Assembly: GCF_002234615.1 (NCBI RefSeq)
Contig: NZ_NMQW01000012.1
Coordinates: 186,001 to 250,000 of the forward strand
Direction: 5' to 3'
Length of the DNA: 64,000 bases
From: Paenibacillus rigui
GTDB taxonomy: Bacteria > Bacillota > Bacilli > Paenibacillales > NBRC-103111
The position numbers were made by a program, and so were the translations under genes. Each line of letters opens with the position of its first letter. Positions within the stretch are counted from its first letter, which is position 1. The notes under the pieces are model-generated. The model was not told the origin of the DNA. It saw nothing but the letters and a program-made list of their open reading frames with translations, and made no database searches. Shown here piece by piece: positions 47,462 through 56,607 of the stretch.

Positions 47462-48097
47462 CTAGTCCTGCTGCAGCTTGTCCCATAAGGCGCGGATCGC
47501 CAGTCCACGGTGGCTGATTTCGTTCTTTTCCTGAACCGTCAGCTCCCCCATGGTTTTATGGAAAGCAGGAATGTAAAACAACGGATCGTAGCCAAAGCCT
47601 TGATCCCCTCGCGCTTCTGCGATAATCCATCCCGGACAGGCGCCTTCCGCTTCTGCAATCGGTTCCCCCTGCGCATCGACCAGGCATAACGCCGCAACGA
47701 ACCGTGCCGGGCTTAGCATGCCTTGCTCGTTGTCGGAACCGTTGGAGTCAGCCGCCTGCTTCTTCAATTGATCCAGCAGCTTCCGGTTGTTCGCCTCGTC
47801 CGAGGCATGCTCCCCTGCATAGCGTGCGGAGTATACACCCGGCGCACCGTCCAGCTTGTCCACGCACAGCCCTGAATCGTCGGCCAATACCGGCACGCCG
47901 AGCCGCAAAGCAATCGTCCGGGCTTTGATCAGCGCATTCGCGGCAAACGTATCTCCATCCTCAACGATATCAGGCATGTCCTCAAAATCACGCAAGCTTT
48001 TTAAAGCGATCCCCTGGCTCCGGAACATCGGTTCAAATTCTTTAACTTTACCCGCATTACGCGTTGCAATGACGATTTCAGGACCGAGCTGGCGCAT
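47462..48097 (-). CDS. rdgB: XTP/dITP diphosphatase (RdgB/Ham1)
   Basis: This 211-residue enzyme cleans up non-canonical purine nucleotides (ITP, XTP, dITP). It has [32 protein letters not shown] and the C-terminal [10 protein letters not shown] and SHRGLA motifs. A short insertion ([14 protein letters not shown]) around residues 110-125 is longer than in many homologues. ATG overlaps the rph end by 20 bases; gerM-rph-rdgB repeats the Bacillus gerM-rph-ysnA order. Confidence 0.95.
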   Translation of the reverse strand: MRQLGPEIVIATRNAGKVKEFEPMFRSQGIALKSLRDFEDMPDIVEDGDTFAANALIKARTIALRLGVPVLADDSGLCVDKLDGAPGVYSARYAGEHASDEANNRKLLDQLKKQAADSNGSDNEQGMLSPARFVAALCLVDAQGEPIAEAEGACPGWIIAEARGDQGFGYDPLFYIPAFHKTMGELTVQEKNEISHRGLAIRALWDKLQQD

Positions 48098-48842
48098 GCG
48101 ATGCTCTCCTAATCCGTTCCGTAATGTCCGGACCGAGCGCGGCTTCCTGCTCTCGAATCATGGATTGGATACCTGTCTCCGCCAAAGCAAGCAGTTCATC
48201 GAGCTCGGCGCGCGAGAAAGGGGCATCCTCGCCTGTTCCCTGCACTTCAACGAATTTGCCGGCTCCTGTCATGACTACGTTCATGTCTACCTTCGCCTTG
48301 GAATCCTCCTCGTAGTTCAAATCCAGGCAAGGCCGGTCTTGAACGACGCCTACACTGATGGAGCCCATGAAATCGTTGATCGGGTACTTCTGCAAATTCT
48401 TATCCTTCACAATCTTGTCGATCGCAAACGCCATCGCGACAAAAGCCCCCGTGATGGAGGTGGTGCGGGTTCCCCCGTCCGCTTGAATCACGTCGCAGTC
48501 GAGCGTAATCGAACGCTCGCCCAGCGCTTCCAGATTGACCACCGATCGAAGCGCCCGGCCGATGAGCCTTTGAATTTCCATCGTGCGCCCGCCCAGCTTG
48601 CCCTTAGCGGCTTCCCGCTGATTACGCACCTGCGTGGCCCGCGGCAGCATGGAATATTCCGCCGTAACCCAACCCTTGCCCTGGCCTTTCATAAATGGCG
48701 GCACCCGCTCTTCAACCGTTGCCGTGCAAATGACTTTGGTATCTCCTACCTCAATGAAAACCGAGCCTTCAGCATGTTTATTATAATGGGTTGTTATAGT
48801 CACAGGACGTGTCTGGTTAGTCTGTCTTCCATCGCTTCTCAT
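48078..48842 (-). CDS. rph: Ribonuclease PH
   Basis: This 254-residue phosphorolytic 3'-5' exonuclease matures tRNA 3' ends. It starts MRSDGR, contains [38 protein letters not shown], the active-site [18 protein letters not shown] and [20 protein letters not shown] 48842 follows AAGGAGGAACGG; the frame open to 48932 adds an unlikely 30 residues. Confidence 0.96.
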   Translation of the reverse strand: MRSDGRQTNQTRPVTITTHYNKHAEGSVFIEVGDTKVICTATVEERVPPFMKGQGKGWVTAEYSMLPRATQVRNQREAAKGKLGGRTMEIQRLIGRALRSVVNLEALGERSITLDCDVIQADGGTRTTSITGAFVAMAFAIDKIVKDKNLQKYPINDFMGSISVGVVQDRPCLDLNYEEDSKAKVDMNVVMTGAGKFVEVQGTGEDAPFSRAELDELLALAETGIQSMIREQEAALGPDITERIRRASHAPARS

Positions 48843-48979
48843 GACAATCCGTTCCTCCTTCAATGCTTTCTTGACGTGCTTCTTCTGCCAACCTTCCCCA
48901 TTGTACCAGAGTGGCACACCGACTTCCAACAAGACAGCCCTTGCAGCCTCCCCTCCAAGGCTGTATCATCCGACCGCGC

Positions 48980-49006
48980 AAAACAAGGGAGCCTGCGGCT
49001 CCCTTG
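48980..49006 (-). terminator. Hairpin between gerM and rph
   Basis: Perfect ten-base arms CAAGGGAGCC/GGCTCCCTTG with a three-base loop, then TTTTGC on the minus strand. It would attenuate read-through from gerM into rph. Confidence 0.75.
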
Positions 49007-49014
49007 AAGGTGGT

Positions 49015-50061
49015 TTACATTTTGACAGGATTAACGCTCGTCGGACGACTGACCGGCTTGCTGTAGTTCTGATTGTCATCGGTGCTCACTTTTGCTTCCC
49101 CATTCACTGTGATTTGCACCTTCGTCGCCGTTCCTGTATTTTCCGTCAGCGAAAGGACAACGGCCTTCAGGGCGTCGGACGGCGCTTTTTTATCAGGACC
49201 AAGCACTTTATCCGAGAAATCGACGGTGATCAAGTCCTCGGCCTTTTTCACCTGCTTCAGCTCGGCTCCCGGCGTCATGACGGCGGACAATCCTTTCTTC
49301 TGATCCGGACCTGCAATCAGCTCGTTCACAACGGCTTGCGCAATGTTATCGGTTCGTTTGACCATCCGGGTGACGGGTACATAATATTTATAATTATCCG
49401 AGCTTTGTCCCAAGAAATACAAGGTAACCGGAGTAGCCTGCCCATACTCGACGCCCTGCGGCTTTTCGAGATTAATGCCCATCGCTCTCGTTAAAGGCTC
49501 ATCGAGCGGCGTCGCGCCTTGCGGCATTTCCTTGAGCTCCTTGCCTTCCACACGGAGCTGCACCTTTTCCACGGAAGGAAAGCCTGTCATCGTCCAGGTA
49601 ACAGCCTCCAATATTTTACGCTCATCCTGAACATTGTAATCCGTGAACGCCTTGGAGAAGTCGATAATCGCAAGCTTCTGATCCTTCACTATATTAATGC
49701 CCTTTACCGTTGTTCCTTTGGGGATAAGCGCCTTAAAGCCTGCGGGCATTTGCGCCGAAACCGGACTTCCTTCCACCATCGATTCCAGTGCTTTCTTCGC
49801 AACGTCGACGGATTTCTCAATATTCATGCCGATGGGAGCTACCAGATCGTTCGCGTCTTTGGCGTACACAGTAATCAGCGTCGGATTCTGCACCACGGGG
49901 GCTGTAACCGCCTTGGTCTGGGAAGCATTCGCGTCGGCACCCGTCGGCGGAGGATCAATCGATTGCGAATGCTCCTTCGTTCCAAGCGCAGAGCAGCCTG
50001 AGGTTAGCAGAACCACAATGCCTGTTACTGCAGCACGACGTATCCATTTATACGATTTCAT
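49015..50061 (-). CDS. gerM: GerM-like spore lipoprotein with two GerMN domains
   Basis: This 348-residue lipoprotein has a signal ending LTSGC (Cys23), a Ser/Thr/Pro linker and two GerMN repeats. The first spans about 60-190 (VVQNPTLITVYAKDANDLV...). The second spans about 200-330 (VTLYFLGQSSDNYKYYVPVTRMV...). GerM is needed in Bacillus for a stable engulfment channel and germination. ATG 50061 follows GAGGAGG by eight bases. Gene order gerM-rph-rdgB is conserved. Confidence 0.9.
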   Translation of the reverse strand: MKSYKWIRRAAVTGIVVLLTSGCSALGTKEHSQSIDPPPTGADANASQTKAVTAPVVQNPTLITVYAKDANDLVAPIGMNIEKSVDVAKKALESMVEGSPVSAQMPAGFKALIPKGTTVKGINIVKDQKLAIIDFSKAFTDYNVQDERKILEAVTWTMTGFPSVEKVQLRVEGKELKEMPQGATPLDEPLTRAMGINLEKPQGVEYGQATPVTLYFLGQSSDNYKYYVPVTRMVKRTDNIAQAVVNELIAGPDQKKGLSAVMTPGAELKQVKKAEDLITVDFSDKVLGPDKKAPSDALKAVVLSLTENTGTATKVQITVNGEAKVSTDDNQNYSKPVSRPTSVNPVKM

Positions 50062-50149
50062 GATGATTCCTCCTCTTGGTTCATACAGATTGTTTGTCCC
50101 TTCTCTTAATCCAACTATACGAAGGGGAGACAAGTTTTATGACAACAAT

Positions 50150-50184
50150 TTGTCCACTACCCGGACAATTGCAACTCTAGTTGC
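50150..50184. promoter_or_regulatory. Two adjacent inverted repeats between gerM and the GGDEF gene
   Basis: TTGTCC/GGACAA (50150-50155, 50163-50168) and GCAACT/AGTTGC (50171-50176, 50179-50184) are separated by two bases and lie between divergent genes. They may be operators for either promoter; no known site is recognised. Confidence 0.35.
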
Positions 50185-50306
50185 TTTTAGTAGGGATTCG
50201 TTCATATAATAGGATAAAAGTACTAAACCATTTTCACAAAGACATCCCATGTTTAGGGAATTGCTACCGTTTTGGAGCACACACTCCGGCATAAGAGGTG
50301 AACGAG

Positions 50307-51191
50307 ATGGATAAGGGCTTCCAAGAGCATGAAGCGTTTTTCCGACAATTGGTCGAGCAAAGCAGTGATTTGTTTCAGGGGATCTCGTTACACGGAATCA
50401 CTACCTATGTCTCCCCTTCTTTTTACAAAATAATGGGAATGCCCTCTTCCATCGTCGGCAAGCCCTGCACCAGTTATATTACAGAAATGGATACCCCCCT
50501 ATTCGAGCATGCCTTCCATCAAATGATACAAAACCACCAGCCAATGTGTCTGGACTATCGTCTTCAGCTCCCGAACGGATCCCTGCTATGGGTAGAAGGA
50601 AAAGCCAATATAATGTACGACCGGCAAGGTAATCCTTCAGGCGTAGCCTTGATCGCAAGGGATATAGACAAGCATAAGCAGCTGGAGCAAAAGCTGACGC
50701 ACATGGCTTACTATGATTCTTTAACCGGCCTGCCGAATCGCCGCCTGTTTCAAGACCGGTATAGCCAGGCGCTATTGACCGCCAAACGATACCAGCATAG
50801 AGCTGCTGTGCTCTACCTGGATCTGGACGACTTCAAGTTCATTAACGATACTTACGGACATGCTGCAGGGGATGAGCTGCTGAAGGCGGTATCGTCCCGC
50901 TTGGCCCACTGTGTCCGGGATCCGGATACGGTCTCGCGTCTCGGCGGAGATGAATTTGTCATTTTGTTACAAAATTTCGAGCATCCGGACGATATAAGAA
51001 AAGTGGGTATCCGGGTGATCGAGTCACTCAAGCAGCCCTATGTCATTCACAGCCATACAATCTCCATTACATGCAGTATGGGTGCCGCCGAATATCCGCA
51101 GGATGGGATCGATACAGACACGCTGCTTCAGCATGCCGATGCAGCAATGTATCACGCTAAGCAGCATGGTAAAAACTATTTTCAATCTTAA
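50307..51191 (+). CDS. PAS-GGDEF diguanylate cyclase
   Basis: The 294-residue protein joins an N-terminal PAS/PAC sensor (about 5-125; FQGISLHGITTYVSPSFYKIMG) to a C-terminal GGDEF domain. The active site GGDEF is intact, and an RxxD inhibitory site (RDPD) lies exactly five residues before it, so cyclic-di-GMP product inhibition is expected. No EAL domain and no membrane helix. ATG 50307 follows AGAGGTG. pgpA follows 32 bases later. Confidence 0.92.
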   Translation: MDKGFQEHEAFFRQLVEQSSDLFQGISLHGITTYVSPSFYKIMGMPSSIVGKPCTSYITEMDTPLFEHAFHQMIQNHQPMCLDYRLQLPNGSLLWVEGKANIMYDRQGNPSGVALIARDIDKHKQLEQKLTHMAYYDSLTGLPNRRLFQDRYSQALLTAKRYQHRAAVLYLDLDDFKFINDTYGHAAGDELLKAVSSRLAHCVRDPDTVSRLGGDEFVILLQNFEHPDDIRKVGIRVIESLKQPYVIHSHTISITCSMGAAEYPQDGIDTDTLLQHADAAMYHAKQHGKNYFQS

Positions 51192-51223
51192 TTTCAAAAA
51201 TACTACAATAAGGGAGCCCTACC

Positions 51224-51736
51224 ATGACTTATAACTTGAATTCGAAACAAGTGGCCGATGCAGCCAAAGCCTGGCTTACGGACCGCGGCGTCAAAATTAG
51301 CGATATCGCCGAATTGACCTATTTTCTGCAAAAAGACTACTATCCTAATTTATCGATGGATGATTGTACGGACAGCGTAGAACGAGTCATTGAAAAACGG
51401 GAGGTCCAAAATGCCATCCTGACCGGCATTCAGCTTGACATATTAGCAGAGGAAGGGAAGCTGCTCCCTCCGCTGCAGGAAATGATCGAGAACGACGAGG
51501 GCTTGTACGGCTGCGATGAAGTGCTCGCCCTATCCATTGTGAATGTGTACGGCAGCATCGGCTTTACGAATTTTGGATACGTGGACAAGATGAAGCCGGG
51601 CATTCTGAAAATGCTGAACGACAAGCATGGCGAGCATAAGCATACGTTTCTTGACGACATTGTAGGTGCAATCGCAGCGGCAGCTAGCAGCCGGATTGCC
51701 CACCGGAAGCAAGCGGAGAAGGAAGAACGCCAATAA
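51224..51736 (+). CDS. Phosphatidylglycerophosphatase A (YutG-like)
   Basis: This 170-residue PgpA-family enzyme removes phosphate from phosphatidylglycerol-phosphate in membrane lipid synthesis. It shows the family block VADAAKAWLTDRGVKISDIAELTYFLQ, GIQLDILAE, IVNVYGSIGFTNFGYVDK and the C-terminal FLDDIVGAIAAAA. Like YutG of Bacillus it lacks the multiple membrane helices of the E. coli protein. ATG follows AGGGAG. Confidence 0.88.
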   Translation: MTYNLNSKQVADAAKAWLTDRGVKISDIAELTYFLQKDYYPNLSMDDCTDSVERVIEKREVQNAILTGIQLDILAEEGKLLPPLQEMIENDEGLYGCDEVLALSIVNVYGSIGFTNFGYVDKMKPGILKMLNDKHGEHKHTFLDDIVGAIAAAASSRIAHRKQAEKEERQ

Positions 51737-51772
51737 GCCATTAGCCGGAACTGGCCTATATATAGAAAAACT

Positions 51773-51818
51773 AAAAAGGACGCACCGCTTGCAACACATA
51801 AAGCGGTACGTCCTTTTT
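51773..51818. terminator. Bidirectional terminator pgpA / orphan ger gene
   Basis: AAAAAGGACG-ACCGCTT and AAGCGGT-CGTCCTTTTT arms pair with one mismatch and serve both convergent genes. Confidence 0.8.
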
Positions 51819-51872
51819 GGTATTCTGCAGCTGCCGCTGCTTGGCTGATACGTGGGCATGTGTGACGGCCGT

Positions 51873-52802
51873 TTACGGCACAGTCATACGAACCTGCACT
51901 TGCACCTGAGCCCGCTCGAACGCATCCCGCCATCGTTCCGGCGTCCACATGCCGCGGTACTGGGAGCGGACTGAATGCCCTATATCCAGCGGATCCGTAC
52001 GATGCGACTGCATAAGCCGGATCAGCCTGGCCAGCTCATCCCTAAGGTAAGCCGTATCCTCCCGTCGAGCGGATGGACTGATCACTTCCACCAGCGAAAG
52101 CAGCTTAGGAGCCTTCAATTCTCCATTGCTTCTCCACTGTACCCGGCAGCTCAAAGTCGTGGCAGGGTCTCCGGCAACGGGGATGCCCGCCTGCCCGTCA
52201 AGACAAGCCAGCATTTGAAGCTGACGATCCGATAAAATCAGACCAGGCGAACGCCCGCTCATCACCGCCGCCTTGATCTGCACTTCCCCCTTGGAGGAAG
52301 TGGAGGAAGACGGGATTCCATCCACAAAAGGGACCACACGGTCCTTCATGCGCCCGTCTGCATACCGCGAGAAGCCTCTTAGCTGCTCGTCCTTCCGCTG
52401 AAGCTCACGAAGCCATGCCTCAGCAGGCGTATGCCGTACCCAAAGGCCTGCGTCTCCGCCTGTCAAAGCAACAATAGGCCGGCCCCCAAGCTTAGCCATC
52501 GTCTCCGGGGGCAAATCCCACTTGGTGCTTATCAGTCCGTGACGGCGAACGAAGGATTCGCCCAGCAATACCACCCTGCGGTCATTCGGCCTGTTCAAGG
52601 ACTGTATCGAGCCGGGGCCCGGCAAGCCGGCTACCTTCAGCTGACCCTGCTCGGAAACGTCCAAGGCGATAACCGGGGAGGTTGCCCACGGTTCGCTTGA
52701 AGGATAGACGGTTCCGCCAGGAGCCGCCGGCCCCTGACTGCATCCCGTCAGCAGTACGCCAACCGCTACACCGGTGATGATCCACCCATTAGCTTCTTTC
52801 AA
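51873..52802 (-). CDS. Orphan Ger(x)C-like lipoprotein (shortened, divergent)
   Basis: This 309-residue protein has a lipoprotein signal ending LLTGC (Cys21). Its C-terminus (DPLDIGHSVRSQYRGMWTPE.. then VQVQVRMTV) matches the Ger(x)C ending, where D-x-x-x-x-G-x-x-x-x-x-x-Y..W is followed by alternating V strands. The N-terminal part has ALDVSEQGQLKV like the Ger(x)C strand but lacks the first WNxxxxxD block. It stands alone without A or B subunits. TTG 52802, nine bases from GAGGAAAGGGG, is the best start; ATG 52865 gives an extra, non-signal leader. Ger(x)C proteins are usually 360-400 residues. Confidence 0.6.
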   Translation of the reverse strand: MKEANGWIITGVAVGVLLTGCSQGPAAPGGTVYPSSEPWATSPVIALDVSEQGQLKVAGLPGPGSIQSLNRPNDRRVVLLGESFVRRHGLISTKWDLPPETMAKLGGRPIVALTGGDAGLWVRHTPAEAWLRELQRKDEQLRGFSRYADGRMKDRVVPFVDGIPSSSTSSKGEVQIKAAVMSGRSPGLILSDRQLQMLACLDGQAGIPVAGDPATTLSCRVQWRSNGELKAPKLLSLVEVISPSARREDTAYLRDELARLIRLMQSHRTDPLDIGHSVRSQYRGMWTPERWRDAFERAQVQVQVRMTVP

Positions 52803-52900
52803 CGCAGCGAATCCCCTTTCCTCATGGCATTCCCGGTTTAGCCAGATGAATACATAATTTCCCATTGGCAGCTTGTTTATTCGCTAGCGCACCTAATTAA

Positions 52901-52924
52901 GAAAAACCTAGCCTGCGGCTAGGT
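52901..52924 (-). terminator. Terminator upstream of the orphan Ger(x)C gene
   Basis: Arms ACCTAGCC/GGCTAGGT with a three-base loop, then TTTTTC on the minus strand. It ends the methyltransferase-MBL transcript. Confidence 0.75.
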
Positions 52925-53093
52925 CCTCGTCTAAACCCTATAACGTTTGTGCACGGGGAGGGATGGATGCGGGATTACGACCGCTGTTGAAGTCCGTGTT
53001 CCTTGATGGAAAGGTCACCCATTCCCTTCTTGTTCTACTCTGTGATGCTTTGTGCTGCTTCTTTTTTCCTAACCGGTTTTCAATCCGGTATTA
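52925..53093. other. Intergenic stretch after the CxxC peptide frame
   Basis: About 170 bases with an ACCGG/CCGGT hairpin (around 53072-53089, no T-tract) and no recognisable gene. Confidence 0.3.
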
Positions 53094-53250
53094 TTATCCG
53101 TGTACTCCTTTGTAGTATTCCGGGTACATCTCTACACCGCAGGCTTCACAGCTAAACTGCGGCGGAACTTCCGAACCTCCATCGTCGAGCAGCTGCTTTA
53201 CGTTGCCGTTCTGTTTTCCTCAATTGGGTTACTTTGAGATCCATCTCCAT
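53094..53250 (-). pseudogene. Small CxxC (zinc-ribbon type) peptide gene, apparently frameshifted
   Basis: One frame ending at 53094 reads QLLDDGGSEVPPQFSC-EACGVEMYPEYYKGVHG, with a CxxC pair and clear protein character, but it has no start codon after its upstream stop (53220-53222). A second frame (ATG 53250 or 53244) gives a charged start KVTQLRKTERQRK and then loses sense near 53190. Removing one base after the AAA codon near 53190 would join them as RQRKQLLDDGG. Either a real frameshift, a sequencing error, or an unusual start is involved. It overlaps the MBL gene end. Confidence 0.45.
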
Positions 53251-54226
53251 CCGCCGGGCCGTAAGTGATGACGCCTCCAGATTCCGTCTCTTGGAGGCGC
53301 CCCACTTCACGCAAATAAATAAGGTGAGCCAACGTTTCAGATAAAGCAAACCGCAGCTGATGAAGCGATAAGCGCTCGCCGAACGTCGCGCGGCATACCT
53401 GGTAGGCGGTTAGCGGCTGATCCTCCAGCAGGCTGTACATGACTTGGAGCCTGCTCTCATGGTGGGCAAGCAGCTCCTGAATCCGGCTGTTGAACGTGCC
53501 GAACGGTTCCCGGTGTCCGGGATAGGCTTGAGCCACATCGTAAACGGAAAGCTCCTTCAAGCTGCGCAGGAAGCTGGCCAGCGGATTTTCGTCAATGCCG
53601 CCTGGCAAATAGCTGACATTGGGGGAAATTTGCGGAATCACCTGATCTCCGCAAAACATGTGCCGCTGATCCTTTTGATAAAAGCAAACATGCCCGAACG
53701 CATGGCCCGGCGTATGGACGGTTTCATACATCCGGTCCCCGAGACGCAAGTCATCCCCTATCGTCAGGACAGAAAGCTCAGGCTGTGGGGATACCATGGG
53801 CACGAAGCTGTCCATATGCTCCCTCATTGTGGTTCCCAGTTCATCCGGAAGACCGTGACGGCGGAACAGCTCCAGTACCCCGGAGGTCATAGGCTGCCCT
53901 GTACCCCACAGCCTCCGTACCTGCTCCGCTCCTGCGGAAGAGAGCCGGACAGGTGCCCCGCTCCTCTCCTGGAACCAGCCGGTCAACCCGTAATGATCGG
54001 GATGATGATGCGTGAGCACGACTTGCTCTATATCCTGATAACCGATTTGCAGCGATTGCAATACCGAGTCCCAATACTGAACGGCTGCTTCCGTATGCAA
54101 TCCCGGATCGATCACCGTGTAACCGCTGCTGCCGCGAATTAAATAGCTGTTTACCCACCGAAGAGGAAAAGGCAAAGGAACCTTCACTTGATAGATCGAA
54201 TCGTTATGTAGCGTAACCTGGTTCAT
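53198..54226 (-). CDS. MBL-fold metallo-hydrolase
   Basis: This 342-residue β-lactamase-fold hydrolase has the metal site THHHPDHYGLTGW, an Asp in IDPGLH, a further ligand in HTPGHAFGHVCFY, the CGDQVIPQISPNV metal motif and HRE near the C-terminal helix domain. The C-terminal 80 residues form the winged-helix-like LACTB2-type extension (YPGHREPFG ... HQLRFALSETLAHLIYL). Substrate unknown; thioester or phosphodiester hydrolysis is possible. ATG 54226 follows AAAGGAT; it starts 11 bases after the methyltransferase. Confidence 0.88.
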   Translation of the reverse strand: MNQVTLHNDSIYQVKVPLPFPLRWVNSYLIRGSSGYTVIDPGLHTEAAVQYWDSVLQSLQIGYQDIEQVVLTHHHPDHYGLTGWFQERSGAPVRLSSAGAEQVRRLWGTGQPMTSGVLELFRRHGLPDELGTTMREHMDSFVPMVSPQPELSVLTIGDDLRLGDRMYETVHTPGHAFGHVCFYQKDQRHMFCGDQVIPQISPNVSYLPGGIDENPLASFLRSLKELSVYDVAQAYPGHREPFGTFNSRIQELLAHHESRLQVMYSLLEDQPLTAYQVCRATFGERLSLHQLRFALSETLAHLIYLREVGRLQETESGGVITYGPADGDGSQSNPIEENRTAT

Positions 54227-54236
54227 GGCGTACAGT

Positions 54237-54983
54237 CTATCCTTTCCGATGCCCAACGAAAATCATTCGTTTGGAATCCGCCTTGCTGTATTCCGAAGCG
54301 TGGTAATCTCCATATATATGAGCTACTTCCAGTCCCGCACGGCTTAGCATGTCCAGGAACGTTGCCAGCGGATAAAGCTTCACCTGCTCGAGATACGTTC
54401 TTGTCTCCATATCCGGCCCGCTGATGACGATCGTCTTGCGGACACAGCCGTCCTCTATGACTCTTGACTCCTCTATCGTACACCGGCCCTCGGTCCGGGA
54501 AGAAAATGGAACCAGATGCTCCCTCACGTATTCGGGGTTCATATAGTCAATGATGAATTTCCCTTCCCCTTCGGCAGGCGGCTTCAAGAGTCGGTGTATT
54601 TCAGACAGCACCCGCTCATTCTCCTCGTCCGCGTCGAAATACCCGAAGGATGTGAACAAATTGACTACCGCGTCGAACGGCTTGTGCAAAGGAACCTCGC
54701 GCATGTCTCCCTGCAGCCAATGCACCTTGTTGTTCCGGTCGAGCTTACGGGCCTCTGACAGCAGCACGTCGGATAAATCCACCCCTGTCACCTTATACCC
54801 GAAATCATCCAGCGCCATCGAATGTCGGCCCATTCCGCAGCAAAGGTCCAGCACCTCGGAGCCCTCGGGCAGCCGCAGCCATTCGATCATCCGTTTGACT
54901 TCATCATACGCACCTTCCAGATCCCGATGCTTATATACTAATAAATAATCATCCCCAAAGCTTTTCTCGTACCACGCAGACAT
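54237..54983 (-). CDS. SAM-dependent methyltransferase (class I)
   Basis: The 248-residue Rossmann methyltransferase has motif I VLDLCCGMGRHSMAL and motif II GVDLSDVLLSEA, then DAVVNLFTSFGYF and a β-rich C-terminal insert (VIEDGCVRKTIVISG). The CCGMGRH form belongs to a poorly characterised small-molecule methyltransferase group. ATG 54983 follows AAAGGAGAG by eight bases. It is paired with the MBL gene. Confidence 0.88.
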   Translation of the reverse strand: MSAWYEKSFGDDYLLVYKHRDLEGAYDEVKRMIEWLRLPEGSEVLDLCCGMGRHSMALDDFGYKVTGVDLSDVLLSEARKLDRNNKVHWLQGDMREVPLHKPFDAVVNLFTSFGYFDADEENERVLSEIHRLLKPPAEGEGKFIIDYMNPEYVREHLVPFSSRTEGRCTIEESRVIEDGCVRKTIVISGPDMETRTYLEQVKLYPLATFLDMLSRAGLEVAHIYGDYHASEYSKADSKRMIFVGHRKG

Positions 54984-55219
54984 GTTTCTTCTCTCCTTTA
55001 GGAAGCTTGACACTGTAACCCTCCTATCTTACCAAATAAACGGACACGGCTACAATCCGCAGAAACGAATCCTTTTAACCCAAGTAATCCGATGCTGATA
55101 AGAATCTATGGTGAACACGATCGGTCTGATGTATAATGTAAACCAGATGCAAGACCGGGGAATGTGATTTGCCGGGCTTGGAACAGACACCGAACGGCTT
55201 GAATGTGGAGGGGCTAACG

Positions 55220-56431
55220 ATGCAAATACACCCTATTCCTGAACGGATAGGCAGTCGCAAGCATAAAGAAATCTATGAATTGATCCGCCGTCAGGGCATC
55301 TTGTCCAAAATCGATTTGCTTGAGCAGAGCCAAATGACCGGCAGTACATTGACCCGCACGCTGGAGGAGCTCACCGCCCAAGGCTGGCTGCTCGAGGCAG
55401 GATTCGGTGAATCGACCGGAGGCCGCCGGCCTATTCTGTATCAAACGAATCCTTCCGCAGCCTACGTCTTCGGGCTCGATATCTCCAGGCTAAGCTCGAA
55501 GCTGATCTTGTTCGATCTTCACATGAACAAGCTGGATGCAGCAAGCTGGATCATGGATGAGAGCATGACGCCGACCAGGCTGCTTCAAAGCATTGCCGAC
55601 TCGGCTTCCGCAATGCTTGCGGCCCATGGCATTGCTCGGAAGCACGTACTGGGCATGGGAATCGGAGCGGTCGGTCCGTTGGACCGAATGTCCGGCATGA
55701 TCCTGGAGCCGATTCATTTTCCGGCTGCCGGCTGGCGCAATGTTCATGTGTCAGGCTTTCTGCAGGAAAGGCTGGGTATCCCCGTCCTTCTCGACAATGG
55801 CGCGAATACGGCGATTATGGGGGAATCGTGGTCGGACCGTAACCGGGATTACCGCCACCTGCTCTACATCCACGTAGGCGTCGGTATCCGCTCGGCCATG
55901 ATGTCCAACGGGAAAGTCGTGTATGGGGCGGTAGACATGGAGGGCTCGATCGGGCAAATGATCATCCAAACCGACGGCCCCCGTCTTGGAAATCACGGCA
56001 ACTTCGGAAGCCTGGAAACGTTCGTTTCCATCCCTGCCTTGGAGCAGCAGGCTCAATCCCGCTTGAAGCAAGGCAGGGAAAGCACGCTGCGCGATAAGGA
56101 AGCCCACCCGGACAAAATCAACTTCTCCCACCTGCTGGAGGCGTTGAAGGAGCATGATCCGTTGACGGTTGAAATTTTTTCTCAGGGGGCCACTTATTTC
56201 GGTATTGGATTGTCCAATTTACTCAATATTTTGCACCCCGAGAAGGTCATCCTGGGCGGCTTGCTGATCAGCAGCGACCCTAGTTTTTTCCAAATCGCCA
56301 CCCGTGTCGCCATACGCAATACTTATCATTATCCTAACTATCAAGTCGTATTTAGTCAGGGCCATCTCGGCGAAGAAGCCCTGGTGACCGGCGCCGCCAT
56401 TATGGTCATAAATCAGCTTACGGAGCAGTGA
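55220..56431 (+). CDS. ROK-family transcriptional regulator with altered metal and catalytic sites
   Basis: The 403-residue protein has an N-terminal winged helix (about 12-75; SKIDLLEQSQMTGSTLTRTLEEL) and a ROK sugar-binding fold. In typical ROK proteins GEIGH and CxCGxxGCLE bind zinc. Here the equivalents are GSIGQ (243-247) and GPRLGNHGNFGSLE (253-266), so the His and all three Cys are gone. The catalytic Asp of DND is Gly in DNGAN (192-196). It thus cannot be a sugar kinase. ATG 55220 follows GGAGGGG. No sugar genes adjoin. Confidence 0.85.
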   Translation: MQIHPIPERIGSRKHKEIYELIRRQGILSKIDLLEQSQMTGSTLTRTLEELTAQGWLLEAGFGESTGGRRPILYQTNPSAAYVFGLDISRLSSKLILFDLHMNKLDAASWIMDESMTPTRLLQSIADSASAMLAAHGIARKHVLGMGIGAVGPLDRMSGMILEPIHFPAAGWRNVHVSGFLQERLGIPVLLDNGANTAIMGESWSDRNRDYRHLLYIHVGVGIRSAMMSNGKVVYGAVDMEGSIGQMIIQTDGPRLGNHGNFGSLETFVSIPALEQQAQSRLKQGRESTLRDKEAHPDKINFSHLLEALKEHDPLTVEIFSQGATYFGIGLSNLLNILHPEKVILGGLLISSDPSFFQIATRVAIRNTYHYPNYQVVFSQGHLGEEALVTGAAIMVINQLTEQ

Positions 56432-56561
56432 CCGCATGGGGTTCGACCGACCGCCATGCAGAGCAACACGCCCTGGGATTCGCGCGCGTTGGAAAACGGA
56501 CAGGAGCAGGTACCCTGCTGTAAGTGAAGCGTTCGGAATTCAATCGGCAGTCCCGCCTCAA

Positions 56562-56607
56562 GAAAAACGGCAAGCTATGACAGCGAAAGCGGTCCTAGTT
56601 TGCCGTT
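56562..56607 (-). terminator. Terminator at the amidohydrolase stop codon
   Basis: AACGGCAA/TTGCCGTT arms include the TAG stop, followed by TTTC on the minus strand. Confidence 0.6.
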
